A program made the position numbers and the translations under genes. This document shows, piece by piece, positions 20,001-27,078 of a stretch of DNA of 64,000 bases. How positions within the stretch are numbered: position 1 is the first letter of the stretch; the number at the start of each line of letters is the position of its first letter. Source of the DNA: Tous-C4FEB sp044356555 (GTDB lineage: Bacteria > Verrucomicrobiota > Verrucomicrobiia > Opitutales > Opitutaceae); the NCBI GenBank assembly GCA_044356555.1, contig JBIKWB010000001.1, forward strand, positions 124,001-188,000, in the 5' to 3' direction. The notes under the pieces were generated by a model. That model ran no database searches. It was given only the letters and a program-made list of their open reading frames with translations, and was not told the DNA's origin.

Positions 20001-23000
20001 CTCGATCGTGACCGTGAGCGTGTAACTGGTGGACGTCGTCACGTTGAAGCCGGACGCGGCGGCTTGGGTGGCCGTGATCGTGGTGGTACCGACGGAGAGA
20101 CCGGTGACCACACCGGTCGTCGCGTTAACGGTGGCGACGGACGGACTGCTGCTGGTGTAGCTAATCGCGCCATAGCTGCCGCCGGAATAGTTCGAGCTGG
20201 CGGCGTTGGTGAGCGTGGCGCCAGCGGCGACCGAGGCGGTGCTGGGCGTGGTGAAGGTCAACGTCGGCGTCGCCGCGGTTGTGAACGTCCCCACGCTCGT
20301 GTAGCCGGTGCCCAGGCTGTTGGTGGCATAGGCGGCGTAAGAGTAAGCCGTCGACGCCGTGAGGCCGGTCACATCCACGGTGAACACCCCGGTCGTGCCG
20401 GTGCCGGCGACGTTGGTCACGCCGGTGCCGCCGAGCCGCGGGGTCGCGTTGGTCGCCGTGACGGCGTAGACCACGCCGCGGGCGGTAATGCCGGTGCCAC
20501 CATCGGTGGTCACGTTGCCGCCGAGCGTGGCGGTCGTCGCCGCGAGGTTTGCGCTGGTGGGCGTCGTGAGGAGCGGCAGCAAGCTGCCTTTGCGAATCGT
20601 ATGGTTAGATTGATCCGCGACGTAGAGGTTGCCCGCTGCGTCCACGGCCACGCCGGTGGGGTCATAAAACCGCGCCGCGCTGCCGATGCCATCCGTGGAG
20701 TCCGAGCTGCCGGCCGTGCCGGCCAGCGTCGTCACCACCCCGCCGGAGGCAATCTTGCGGATCGTATGGTTATTCTGATCCCCGACGTAGACATTGCCTG
20801 CGGCGTCCACGGCTACGCCTCGGGGCCGATTAAACCGCGCCGCGCTGCCGGTGCCATCCGTCGAGCCCGAGCTGCCGGCCGTGCCGGCCAGCGTCGTCAC
20901 CACCCCGTTGGGCGTAATCTTTCTGATCGTGTGATTAAGCCAATCCGCGACGTAGACGTTGCCCGGGTTGTCCACCACCACGCCTCGGGGCTGATTAAAC
21001 CGCGCCGCGCTGGTGATGCCATCCGTCGAGCCCGTGCTGCCAGCCGTGCCAGCCAGCGTGAACACCACCCCGCCGGCCTCAATCCTTCGGATCGTGTGAT
21101 TTCCCGTATCCGCGACGTAGACGTTGCCCGAGGCGTCCACGGCCACGTCTCGGGGCGCGGAAAACCGCGCCGCGCTGCCGGTGCCATCCGACGAGCCGGT
21201 GTCGCCGGCCGCGCCGGCCAGCGTGGTCACCACCCCGCCGGGCGTAATCTTTCGGATCGTGTGATTGGCCCGATCCGCGACGTAGACGTTGCCCGCGGCG
21301 TCCACGGCCACGCCAGTGGGGGAAGCAAACCGCGCCGCGCTGCCGGTGCCATCCGTCGAGCCCGAGCTGCCGGCCGTGCCGGCCAGCGTCGTCACCACTC
21401 CGCCGGGCGTCATCTTTCGGATCGTGTGGTTAGCTTCATCCGCGATGTAGACGTTGCCCGTGGCGTCCACGGCCACGCCGTTGGGGTAGTTAAACCGCGC
21501 CGCGCTGCCGGTGCCATCCGCCGAGCCCGAGCTGCCGGCCGTGCCGGCCAGCGTGCTAAAGGTATAATCGATCGTGACCGTGAGCGTGTAGCTGGTGGAC
21601 GTCGCCGCGTTGAAGCCGGGAGCGGCGGCTTGGGTGGCCGTAATCGTGGTGGTACCGACGGAGAGGCCGGTGACCACACCGGTCGTCGCGTTAACGGTGG
21701 CGACGGACGGACTGCTGCTGGTGTAGCTGATTGCGCCGTAGCTGCCGCCGGAGAGAGTCGAGGTGACGGCGTTGGCCAGCGTGGCGCCGCCGGCGACCGA
21801 GGCGGCGCTGGGCGTGGCGAAGGTCAACGTGGGCGTCGGGCCCGTCGTGAAGGTTCCCACGCTCGTGTACGTGGTGCCTTCGCTGTTGGTCGCGTAGGCG
21901 GCGTAGCTATAGGCCGTGCCAGCGGTGAGGCCGGTGGCGTTGACGGTGAAGACACCGGTCGCGGCGGTGCCGGCGAGGTTGGTCACGCCGGTGCCGCTGA
22001 GTCGGGGATTACTGTTGGCCGAAGTGGCCGCATACACGACGCCGACCGCGGTAAGGCTGAAGCCGCCGGTCCCGGTCACGTTGCCCCCGAGGGTCGCACT
22101 CGTGGAGCCGATACTCGCGCTCGTGGGCGTGGTGATCGGAGGAGCGCTCTGAAAGGATACTTTTCTAATTCGAGAATTGTTGAGGTCTGCGATGTAAAGA
22201 TTTCCTGCACTGTCGCAAGCGACGGCAGTCGGCGAGTCCAGTTTTGCGCTGGTGGCGGGACCTCCATCGCCACTATATCCGGTTTGCGGGATTTGAGTGG
22301 AGGGACTAACACTTTCCAGGACCGGAATGGTACCCGCTACGGTGGTGATGATCCCATTAGTGGCCACTTTCCTGATGATAGCATTTCCTGTGTCCGCGAT
22401 ATAAAGATTGCCGGCAGAATCCACCGCCAAGCCTTTTGGACCAGAAAGCATCGCACTGGTGGCGGGCCCTCCATCACCTCTATAGCCATCAGAACTCGGA
22501 TCGCCGAGTGGGTCGACCGCTTCATCAGCACCTGCGCCATTACGGGAGCCAGCAACGGTCGTGATCACCCCCTGCGCATCCACCTTCCTGACCCTATTAT
22601 TAAATGTGTCCGCAATATAGATCACATTACGCACACTATCAACCGCCACCCCAAAGGGGTACTGGAAGTCGGCGGCGATCGCCTGACCACCATCGCCGGT
22701 AAATCTGGTGCTATTTCCACTTGAGTTAGCAGGACCGGGGCCCTCCAGAGTACCGGCCCGACCCGCCGTGGTGGAGATGAAATTTGAACCAAGCTGAAGT
22801 TTTCTGATCGCAGAATTGCCCTTGTCCACGATGTAGAGATTACCCGATTGATCCAGCGCCAGCCCAGTGGGTCGCAAAAGACTTACCCCCGACGCTAAAA
22901 TTGGCCCCAGATATTGCACATTAGCCGTTCCGCCATCACCGGCGACCGTGGTTATATTGCCCAGAGAATCGCGCTGCTTGATCCGACCATTTTGAGTATC

Positions 23001-23312
23001 ACTGATGTAAATGTTGCCCAAGGCATCCGCTACCACGCCTTGCGGTTCGTTTAAACCGGTCACGCCCAGGTCGGTAAGATTGCCATTGGGGTCGAGTTTT
23101 TTTATTTTTTGTAAATAAGCATCAGCGATATATACATTGCCCTGATTATCGACCGTGACTGCCATCGGAAATACCAGGCTTGCCGTCGCTATATTCGCTC
23201 CACCTGGCTGTAAATCACCCGCGACGGTGGTGATGATCCCACTGGCATTGAGCTTTAACGCGATAAAGCTGAAGGCGAACAAAGCGGTTAAGAAATTTAA
23301 TACTTTATGCAT
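14040..23312 (-). CDS. Giant secreted repeat protein: three NHL propellers, Big2-like and MBG domains
   Basis: A 3090-aa protein with signal peptide MHKVLNFLTALFAFSFIALK. The domain order is as follows. Six diverged NHL repeats (about residues 25-390), a Fn3-like module and a Big2-like Ig module. Six near-identical 55-aa NHL repeats (about 583-908), Fn3-like and Big2-like. Six more NHL repeats (about 1105-1430), Fn3-like and Big2-like. Several Ig-like modules with TFTPTDAANY follow, then four MBG domains (LTVTADAKTKLYGAANP type), further Ig modules, one Fn3 near 2480, and two C-terminal copies of a 120-aa module (LIRAGGPALAAFG / LIRGVGPALTGFG). Each six-repeat block should fold as one propeller. 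No LPXTG, PEP-CTERM or beta-barrel anchor is visible. It is probably an adhesin or matrix protein, co-transcribed with the SBBP gene 27 bp upstream. Confidence 0.85.
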   Translation of the reverse strand: MHKVLNFLTALFAFSFIALKLNASGIITTVAGDLQPGGANIATASLVFPMAVTVDNQGNVYIADAYLQKIKKLDPNGNLTDLGVTGLNEPQGVVADALGNIYISDTQNGRIKQRDSLGNITTVAGDGGTANVQYLGPILASGVSLLRPTGLALDQSGNLYIVDKGNSAIRKLQLGSNFISTTAGRAGTLEGPGPANSSGNSTRFTGDGGQAIAADFQYPFGVAVDSVRNVIYIADTFNNRVRKVDAQGVITTVAGSRNGAGADEAVDPLGDPSSDGYRGDGGPATSAMLSGPKGLAVDSAGNLYIADTGNAIIRKVATNGIITTVAGTIPVLESVSPSTQIPQTGYSGDGGPATSAKLDSPTAVACDSAGNLYIADLNNSRIRKVSFQSAPPITTPTSASIGSTSATLGGNVTGTGGFSLTAVGVVYAATSANSNPRLSGTGVTNLAGTAATGVFTVNATGLTAGTAYSYAAYATNSEGTTYTSVGTFTTGPTPTLTFATPSAASVAGGATLANAVTSTLSGGSYGAISYTSSSPSVATVNATTGVVTGLSVGTTTITATQAAAPGFNAATSTSYTLTVTIDYTFSTLAGTAGSSGSADGTGSAARFNYPNGVAVDATGNVYIADEANHTIRKMTPGGVVTTLAGTAGSSGSTDGTGSAARFASPTGVAVDAAGNVYVADRANHTIRKITPGGVVTTLAGAAGDTGSSDGTGSAARFSAPRDVAVDASGNVYVADTGNHTIRRIEAGGVVFTLAGTAGSTGSTDGITSAARFNQPRGVVVDNPGNVYVADWLNHTIRKITPNGVVTTLAGTAGSSGSTDGTGSAARFNRPRGVAVDAAGNVYVGDQNNHTIRKIASGGVVTTLAGTAGSSDSTDGIGSAARFYDPTGVAVDAAGNLYVADQSNHTIRKGSLLPLLTTPTSANLAATTATLGGNVTTDGGTGITARGVVYAVTATNATPRLGGTGVTNVAGTGTTGVFTVDVTGLTASTAYSYAAYATNSLGTGYTSVGTFTTAATPTLTFTTPSTASVAAGATLTNAASSNYSGGSYGAISYTSSSPSVATVNATTGVVTGLSVGTTTITATQAAASGFNVTTSTSYTLTVTIEYTFSTLAGTAGSSGSADGTGSAARFNGPNGVAVDALGNVYVADTFNRTIRKMTPGGVVTTLAGTAGSSGSTDGTGSAARFTSAAGVAVDAAGNVYVADRGDHTIRKITSGGVVTTLAGTAGSSGSTEGTGTAARFANPSGVAVDAAGNVYVADRSNHTIRKITSGGVVTTLAGTAGSSGSTDGTGSAARFNDPIGVAVDATGNVYVAESLNSTIRKITSGGVVTTLAGTARSYGSTDGTGSAARFNYPGGVAVDAAGNVYVADSFNHTIRKITSGGVVTTLAGTAGSSGSTEGTGSAARFSVPSGVAVDAAGNLYVVEPFNYTIRKGSLPTPVLTTPTSASLTTTTATLGGNVTADGGISITARGVVYAVTATNATPQLGGTGVINVGGTGTTGVFTVNATGLTASTAYSYAAYATNAAGTAYTSVGTFTTADPTPTLTFTTPSTASVAVGATRANAVTSTLSGGSFGAISYKSSDTGKATVNPTTGVVTGLSVGTTTITATQAAAAGFNATTSTSYTLTVTIGTPTISAAPSATGIAFGQTLASSTLSGGTASVAGTFAFTTPSTAPGVGTAAQGVTFTPTDATNYTSVTTTVNVTVAKATPTITVAPTASGIIYGQTLAASTLNGGTASVAGTFTFTTPSTAPSAGTAAQGVTFTPTSTANYNAATTTVNVTVAKATPTVTWATPSRIIYGTALSATQLNATANVAGTFIYTPASGTVLTASIQSLSVGFTPTDAANYNAVPVTTVILSGDRASQTITFGTLPNRTYGAASFTVAATASSSLTTSYTIVSGPATLSGSTVTLTGAGTVVVRASQAGDSNYTAATPVDQSFTVAKKTLTVTADAKTKLYGAANPTLTSTITGYVNSETSAVVSGAATLSTTATATSTVGDYAITAAAGTLSATNYDFSFTAGTLTVTRAPLTVTADAKTRTYGAANPTLTATITGFVNSETSAVVSGNPALSTTATATSSVGGYPISAAAGTLTATNYSFGFTNGTLTVGKAALTVTADAKTKLYGAANPTLTATLTGFVNSETAAVLTGAPALSTTATTASGVNSYAITPALGTLVSANYSFGFVDGALAVTKAPLTVTADNKNRVYGAANPAFTATLTGFVNNDTAAVVTGAAALSSTVTPTSAAGPYPITPAIGTLTAANYAFTTFTNGTLTVGQTSQTLTFGALASKTFGDAAFSVSATSTSGLTPSYSIVSGPATISGSTVTITGAGTVVVRASQAGDGNYTAATPVDQSFTVAKATPTLIWATPSAITFGTALSATQLNATGSVAGTFAYSPASGTTPSVGTQTLSATFTPTDTANYNPASASVALSVVVAVPGSPTAITATTANGEATVAFTAPSNPGSSAITGYTIRATATDGSTVTVNATGSPAKVTGLTPGKSYRFTVTANNSEGSSESGTTSDALAISLVNQTITFAAPADRASNSGSFTLAATATSGLPVTFNVVSGPALLTGNVLDLTGTAGTVKIRASQAGNATYAAAPAVEVSFAVTAGSAQVVLSSVVNPATQKSEGTLGVVLTGSSRSGVLLLVSSGTGPSGTAEFTLGAGGAFTASFESTATPSGLPLDRGVQAASVTYTFTGTFVNNVLTGSIQPLGYGFKAEAPVNPPASATSVGLYTSTALSADSGTVYSLVGANNEVLVLVKTPTVTTGGLTTLKADGSYTLAATTTSGSVTLNGGVNPTTTTTTATLTLPGNTKVDFSGLNTETKRTDRLIGLASRAKVGTGESVLITGVAIGGAESKRVLIRAGGPALAAFGLASTLPNPTIKIYRGSTLIAQNDDWNPADAAEMGRLGLFAFPNGSKDAAILTTLAPGGYTAHISDLSGTGTGVALAEIYDASVNPAAENQRLISIASRGTVTAGDGALIGGFVVTGNAPKTLLIRGVGPALTGFGVAGALADPALTIYQDSKVITTNEGWANSAAIATAAIQTGAFALPSGSKDAAVLLTLSPGAYSAQVKSAKNASFGVALIEIYEVP
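19023..20000 (-). repeat. NHL repeat array B (six 165-bp-class units)
   Basis: Six tandem NHL-coding units, each centred on GVAVDAAGNVYVAD and NHTIRKIT, encode one predicted six-bladed propeller. The array is 978 bp long, exactly the length of array A. Units are close to identical at the DNA level outside the loop codons. Confidence 0.8.
20589..21566 (-). repeat. NHL repeat array A (six 165-bp-class units)
   Basis: A second array of six NHL units, also 978 bp (326 codons), starting 1,566 bp before array B in reading direction. Conserved blocks recur at 165-bp spacing (for example 20704 and 20869). The loop residues between NPGNVYVAD-like motifs are the variable part. Confidence 0.8.
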
Positions 23313-23339
23313 GGTACAAGAAGCCGTGGCTTGGGTTGA

Positions 23340-25514
23340 TCAGTTGGTCGCAGCAGGATCGGCAATGTACGCCGTGATGAAAAACGCATCGGCTACGCCG
23401 GCGCCGGTGAGCGCGGGCGCGATCACGCCCCCGCGCCTAAATGCCCCGCCGAGGTAAACATTGCCTTGGGCGTCGCAGGCAATCGAGTTGAGGGTAGTGT
23501 CAGTACCCGTGCCACCGAAGTTCTTGGCCCAGGTGACCGCACCCGTAGCAGCAAGCTTGAGCGCAAACCCATCTTGATTGCCGATTTTGCCCAATTTGGG
23601 CCGGGTCAGATCGGCATGTTTAAAAATACCGCCCAGATAGACCTGACTAAAACGGTCGACCGAGATGCAGTTAAACTGGGCCTGCCCTGCCGGGCCGCCG
23701 TAATTTTGGGCCCAAATGACCTCACCTTGAGGGTCCACTTTAAGCACGTAAGCATCTTTGTAAGCATGACCGCCCCGGGTATGCTTCAGCCGGGGTGAGG
23801 TCATGTTGCCATTCATAAAGGCGCCGCAAATATACACAAAGCCGGCGGGATCCATCGTCATGGCATAGTTAAACGTATTGGCCCCATTGCCTCCGAAGTT
23901 CTTGCTCCAAGTCGTCTGGCCGTTGCGGTCCAATTTGATCAGAAACACGTCGTGACCCTTGATATCGTTGCTCAATCTTTTGAGCGCAGGCCGGGTCATT
24001 TTGCCCAAATTAGATTGGCCGGCGAAATACACGTTTTCCGACGCATCAACGGCAATAGACTGCACTTTGGTGGACGCTAGCGCACCTCCATACCTCTTCG
24101 CCCAGCGGGTCTCTCCGGCACCCGACAGTTTTATCACAAAACCGTCCCAATCGGCACTTCGGGTGATTTTACCGATCGCGGGAACCGTCAAATCCCCGCC
24201 ATCAAAATATCCGCCCAAATACACATTGGCATTAACATCGACGGCGAGGCAGCTACCGGTCGTGGCCGCGGACGCACCGCCGAAGTTTTTGGCCCAGAGT
24301 GTCGTGCCGGTGTTATCCAATTTTAGCACGAAGGCATCGGGTTTATCCGCGGCCGTACTCACCTTGGCCAAGGCGGGGGTCGATAAGCCGGAGCCGCTGA
24401 AATAGCCTCCGATATGGATCGCGCCCGCGCCATCCACCACCAGGCCGTTGGGCAACACCTTGGCCCCGCTACTGCCGCCAAAATTCTTGATCCAGACCAA
24501 GGTCCGATCGGGATTTAGTTTGGCCACCCAAAGGTCTTGGGCGCCGATTTTATTCAAGGTGACCCCGCCAAAGACCAGGGTGCTGCCGTCAAAGTTACCC
24601 GCCAGGTAGATATTTCCGGCGGAATCGATGACCGTGCTGTTTATCCGCACGAGCGACCCGCTCATTCCGACACTCAGGCCAATGAGACTGTCCGCCGAGG
24701 GCACGATCGGGGCGGAAGGAGCGGAGGCGGCACTGGTGCCCGCATCGTTCGTCGCGGTTACGGTGAAGGTGTAAGCGGTACCGTTGGTCAGGTTGGTGAC
24801 CGTGAGGGGGGAAGATCGGCCCCGCTCCGTACGACCGCCCGGGCTGGCCGTGACGGTGTAATTTTTGACCTTTGAATCAGAATCCGGCGGGGAGGCAAAG
24901 CTCACCACGGCTTCCCGATCTCCGCGCACGGCCACCACCGCGGTCGGTGAGCCGGGGATGACCGGAGCAGTCGTCCCAGCAGTGGGGCCAACCAGAGGGT
25001 TCGCCGAGGGCACGACCGGGGCAGAAGGAGCGGAGGCGACACTGGTGCCATCCGCATTGGTGGCGGTGACGGTGAAGGTGTAGCTGGTACCGTTGGTGAG
25101 TTTGGTGACCGTGAGAGGGGAAGATTTGCCGCGCTCCGTGCGCCCACCCGGGCTGGCCGTGACGGTGTAATTTTTAACATCAGGACGGGAATTGAGAGGC
25201 GGGGCAAAGCTCACCACGGCTTCCCGATCGCCGCCCACGGCCACAACATCGGTCGGGGCACTCGGTGCAGCGGCAGAGAGCTCAATCAATGAGAGGGCCA
25301 GCGCCGCAACGAACCCGAACAGATGCTTGGGCGACAACCGGGGGCAGCCCAGCGCGCCTGCCGGCCACAGCCCGGAACGGCACCGACCGAGACCGGCCGC
25401 GAGAACGGCGGCAAAAGCGAGGCGCGACCCCGAGCGAAGCTGGGCACGATGAGGCGATGGATAGAAGTGGAGCATAGGAGAGGGATCCGACGAGCTGGCT
25501 GGCTGGCTCGTCAT
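23340..25514 (-). CDS. Secreted protein with two Fn3 domains and SBBP beta-propeller repeats
   Basis: A 724-aa product. Two near-identical fibronectin type III domains (about residues 87-180 and 187-280, each with TVTASPGGRTERG) precede about eight SBBP-type repeats with the pattern VIDSAGNIYLAGNF then WIKNFGG. A hydrophobic signal segment (HLFGFVAALALSLIELSAAA) begins only at about residue 65. Translation may therefore start at the in-frame TTG at 25337 rather than at ATG 25514 or 25475; I keep the ATG, which has a weak AGG upstream. It lies 27 bp before the giant NHL gene on the same strand, so the two form a likely operon for secreted propeller proteins. It is divergent to the LysR gene. 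Confidence 0.75.
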   Translation of the reverse strand: MTSQPASSSDPSPMLHFYPSPHRAQLRSGSRLAFAAVLAAGLGRCRSGLWPAGALGCPRLSPKHLFGFVAALALSLIELSAAAPSAPTDVVAVGGDREAVVSFAPPLNSRPDVKNYTVTASPGGRTERGKSSPLTVTKLTNGTSYTFTVTATNADGTSVASAPSAPVVPSANPLVGPTAGTTAPVIPGSPTAVVAVRGDREAVVSFASPPDSDSKVKNYTVTASPGGRTERGRSSPLTVTNLTNGTAYTFTVTATNDAGTSAASAPSAPIVPSADSLIGLSVGMSGSLVRINSTVIDSAGNIYLAGNFDGSTLVFGGVTLNKIGAQDLWVAKLNPDRTLVWIKNFGGSSGAKVLPNGLVVDGAGAIHIGGYFSGSGLSTPALAKVSTAADKPDAFVLKLDNTGTTLWAKNFGGASAATTGSCLAVDVNANVYLGGYFDGGDLTVPAIGKITRSADWDGFVIKLSGAGETRWAKRYGGALASTKVQSIAVDASENVYFAGQSNLGKMTRPALKRLSNDIKGHDVFLIKLDRNGQTTWSKNFGGNGANTFNYAMTMDPAGFVYICGAFMNGNMTSPRLKHTRGGHAYKDAYVLKVDPQGEVIWAQNYGGPAGQAQFNCISVDRFSQVYLGGIFKHADLTRPKLGKIGNQDGFALKLAATGAVTWAKNFGGTGTDTTLNSIACDAQGNVYLGGAFRRGGVIAPALTGAGVADAFFITAYIADPAATN

Positions 25515-25578
25515 AATCGCCTGAAGTATAACCCTATTATGCCGCAGCGAGAACGACCTTGTTGGTCGCGCGGTGATA

Positions 25579-25638
25579 CCTTTAAGCTAACAGTGAGGCC
25601 TTTAAACTAACACTGGGACCTTTAAACTAACACTGGGA
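25579..25638. repeat. Three tandem 20-bp repeats, IS21-like end remnant
   Basis: Three consecutive 20-bp units, CCTTTAAACTAACACTGGGA with the first unit diverged, occupy 25579-25638. On the minus strand they read TGTTAGTTTAAAGG. Short repeats that begin with TG and occur in several copies are typical of IS21-family termini. No istA/istB genes are nearby, so this would be a solitary end. The family assignment is inference. Confidence 0.4.
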
Positions 25639-25726
25639 TTTGACCCAACCGACCGTCGCGCCTTCCGTTTCCAGAAAATCACCCACGAAGTTGAATACCG
25701 GATGTCTAAAGTTTGCAGAGGCAGGG

Positions 25727-25882
25727 CCTAGCCCGGATGTTTCACCCGCGCGATGAAGACGTTGAACCCGCTGATGCCTTTCCCAAACGATCACGGACGG
25801 CTCGGAGAGCCGTCCCTACCGTCAGCCCGAAAGGTAGGGACGCCTCTCCGAGGCGTCCGTCGGGTGAAATCTTCGGGCTAGG
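25727..25882. mobile_element. MITE-like element with terminal inverted repeats
   Basis: Terminal inverted repeats of 22 bp (25727-25748 and 25861-25882) match at 19 positions; both ends begin CCTAGCCCG and reach TTTCACCCG. The 156-bp interior contains two further hairpins, CGGACGGCTC...GAGCCGTCC and GGACGCCTC...GAGGCGTCC, on either side of CTACC/GGTAG. No coding capacity is present. It lies in the divergent promoter region before the LysR gene and ends 39 bp upstream of its ATG. Confidence 0.5.
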
Positions 25883-25921
25883 ATGTGAGCTCCACTCAAT
25901 CCTACGAAACTAACTACAGCC

Positions 25922-26881
25922 ATGGAACTTAGGCATCTCAGATACTTCGTGGTCCTCGCGAAGGAATTGAATTTCCGGCGGGCGGCGGAGATTTTGCGCG
26001 TGGCGAGTCCCTCATTGAGCAGGCAGATCAAGGATTTGGAGCACGAACTTGAGGCGCGCCTCTTTGAGCGGGACACCAAGAAGGTTAAACTCACGGGAGC
26101 CGGGGTGGTTTTTTTGGAGCAGGCCGAGGCCGTGCTGGCCAAGGCCGACGAAGCGGTCGCAGCGGTCCGCGGAGCGGTCGGCGGCCATACGGGCAAGTTG
26201 ATGCTCAGCAATATAGGGCCGATGGGTGGCGAGTTTTTACCCGCCACGCTCACGCGCTTCGCGCAAACGTATCCGCACGTTGAAGTTTCCTTGAAGGAGG
26301 TCAGTCCCGATGAGCAGATCGCCCAGCTCGAGAACAAGCAGATCCAGATTGCGTTTACGCTTAACCAAGCCGGGGACCCAAAGATTCCCCATCTGGAACA
26401 CCACGTTATCTTCGAGCGGGAGCCGATCGTGCTCCTTTCCAAGTTTCATCCCCTCGCGGCGAAAAAGAGCATAAAGATCTCCGAGCTGGCCCAAGATACG
26501 ATGCTGTGTCTGTCGAGTAATGTCACCCACGGGCGCCATGCGACATTCGTGAAGGAGATCTTTCAAAAACACGCCCTTAAGCCGGCCAAGATAAAGCAGA
26601 TGAATAGCTTCGAGAGTATATACGCATTAATGATCTGTAATCAGGGTGTGACGACGGGGCCGAAATTATACAGGGTGGCGCCCCCACCGTTTATAGTGGA
26701 ACGACCCATTCAGGTGAACCCAAGCGACCCCAGATATCAGATCAGGGCGGTCTGGTTGAAAAATGAGACCTCCGCGCCCGTGAAAAACTTTATCGACGCG
26801 CTCAAGCTGGAGACGGAGCTACTGAAGGAGCCGGCCCAAGGACCAGCCGAGATTCACGATAATCCTGATAACGGCCGTTGA
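25922..26881 (+). CDS. LysR-family transcriptional regulator
   Basis: A 319-aa protein. Residues 1-60 are the LysR winged helix-turn-helix (MELRHLRYFVVLAKELNF, then ASPSLSRQIKDLEHELEARL). The rest is the periplasmic-binding-protein-like effector domain, beginning at about GKLMLSNIGPMGGEFLPATL. LysR proteins usually regulate a divergent target. Here the divergent genes are the SBBP/NHL surface-protein operon, whose shared intergenic region contains the IS21-like repeats and the MITE-like element. The effector is unknown. Confidence 0.9.
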   Translation: MELRHLRYFVVLAKELNFRRAAEILRVASPSLSRQIKDLEHELEARLFERDTKKVKLTGAGVVFLEQAEAVLAKADEAVAAVRGAVGGHTGKLMLSNIGPMGGEFLPATLTRFAQTYPHVEVSLKEVSPDEQIAQLENKQIQIAFTLNQAGDPKIPHLEHHVIFEREPIVLLSKFHPLAAKKSIKISELAQDTMLCLSSNVTHGRHATFVKEIFQKHALKPAKIKQMNSFESIYALMICNQGVTTGPKLYRVAPPPFIVERPIQVNPSDPRYQIRAVWLKNETSAPVKNFIDALKLETELLKEPAQGPAEIHDNPDNGR

Positions 26882-27024
26882 ACCACGGATCGACGCCGAA
26901 TGGACCCGGGTGAAGACGGGGAACCGGATGGACCCGGATCCCAAACCGCTGGCAGCGGGCGATCGATTCATGGTAGGGCCTCACCTTGCGTGAGGCCGTT
27001 CCCTCTGCGGCGCCCGACGCACGG
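26878..27024 (+). repeat. Intergenic repeat, copy 2
   Basis: Homologous to the reverse complement of 13875-13993. It starts at the LysR stop codon with AACCACGGAT, contains ATGGACCCGGATC and the hairpin GGCCTCAC-CTTGC-GTGAGGCC (26977-26997), and ends in GGCGCCCGACGCACGG. It carries about 30 bp more than copy 1 near its start. A further small hairpin CCCGAC-N5-GTCGGG follows at 27030-27046. Confidence 0.6.
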
Positions 27025-27078
27025 AATGGCCCGACACAAGGTCGGGCTACTACCCCGAACAAGTACGGGACGTTGGTA

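Noticed and set aside
19023..21566. CRISPR-like periodicity in the 165-bp repeats
   Set aside because: The repeats are coding, in frame, much too long for CRISPR units and encode NHL motifs.
17511..22724. Very long plus-strand reading frames opposite the 3090-aa gene (817 and 886 codons, also 14430-15656)
   Set aside because: They mirror the repeat structure of the minus-strand gene, are extremely Arg/Gly/Ala-rich, have no signal or domain pattern, and arise from GC-rich codon bias opposite a real gene.
13875..27024. Composite transposon bounded by the inverted repeats
   Set aside because: No transposase or integrase lies within, and similar elements elsewhere look like ordinary gene-end repeats; I report only the bracketing.
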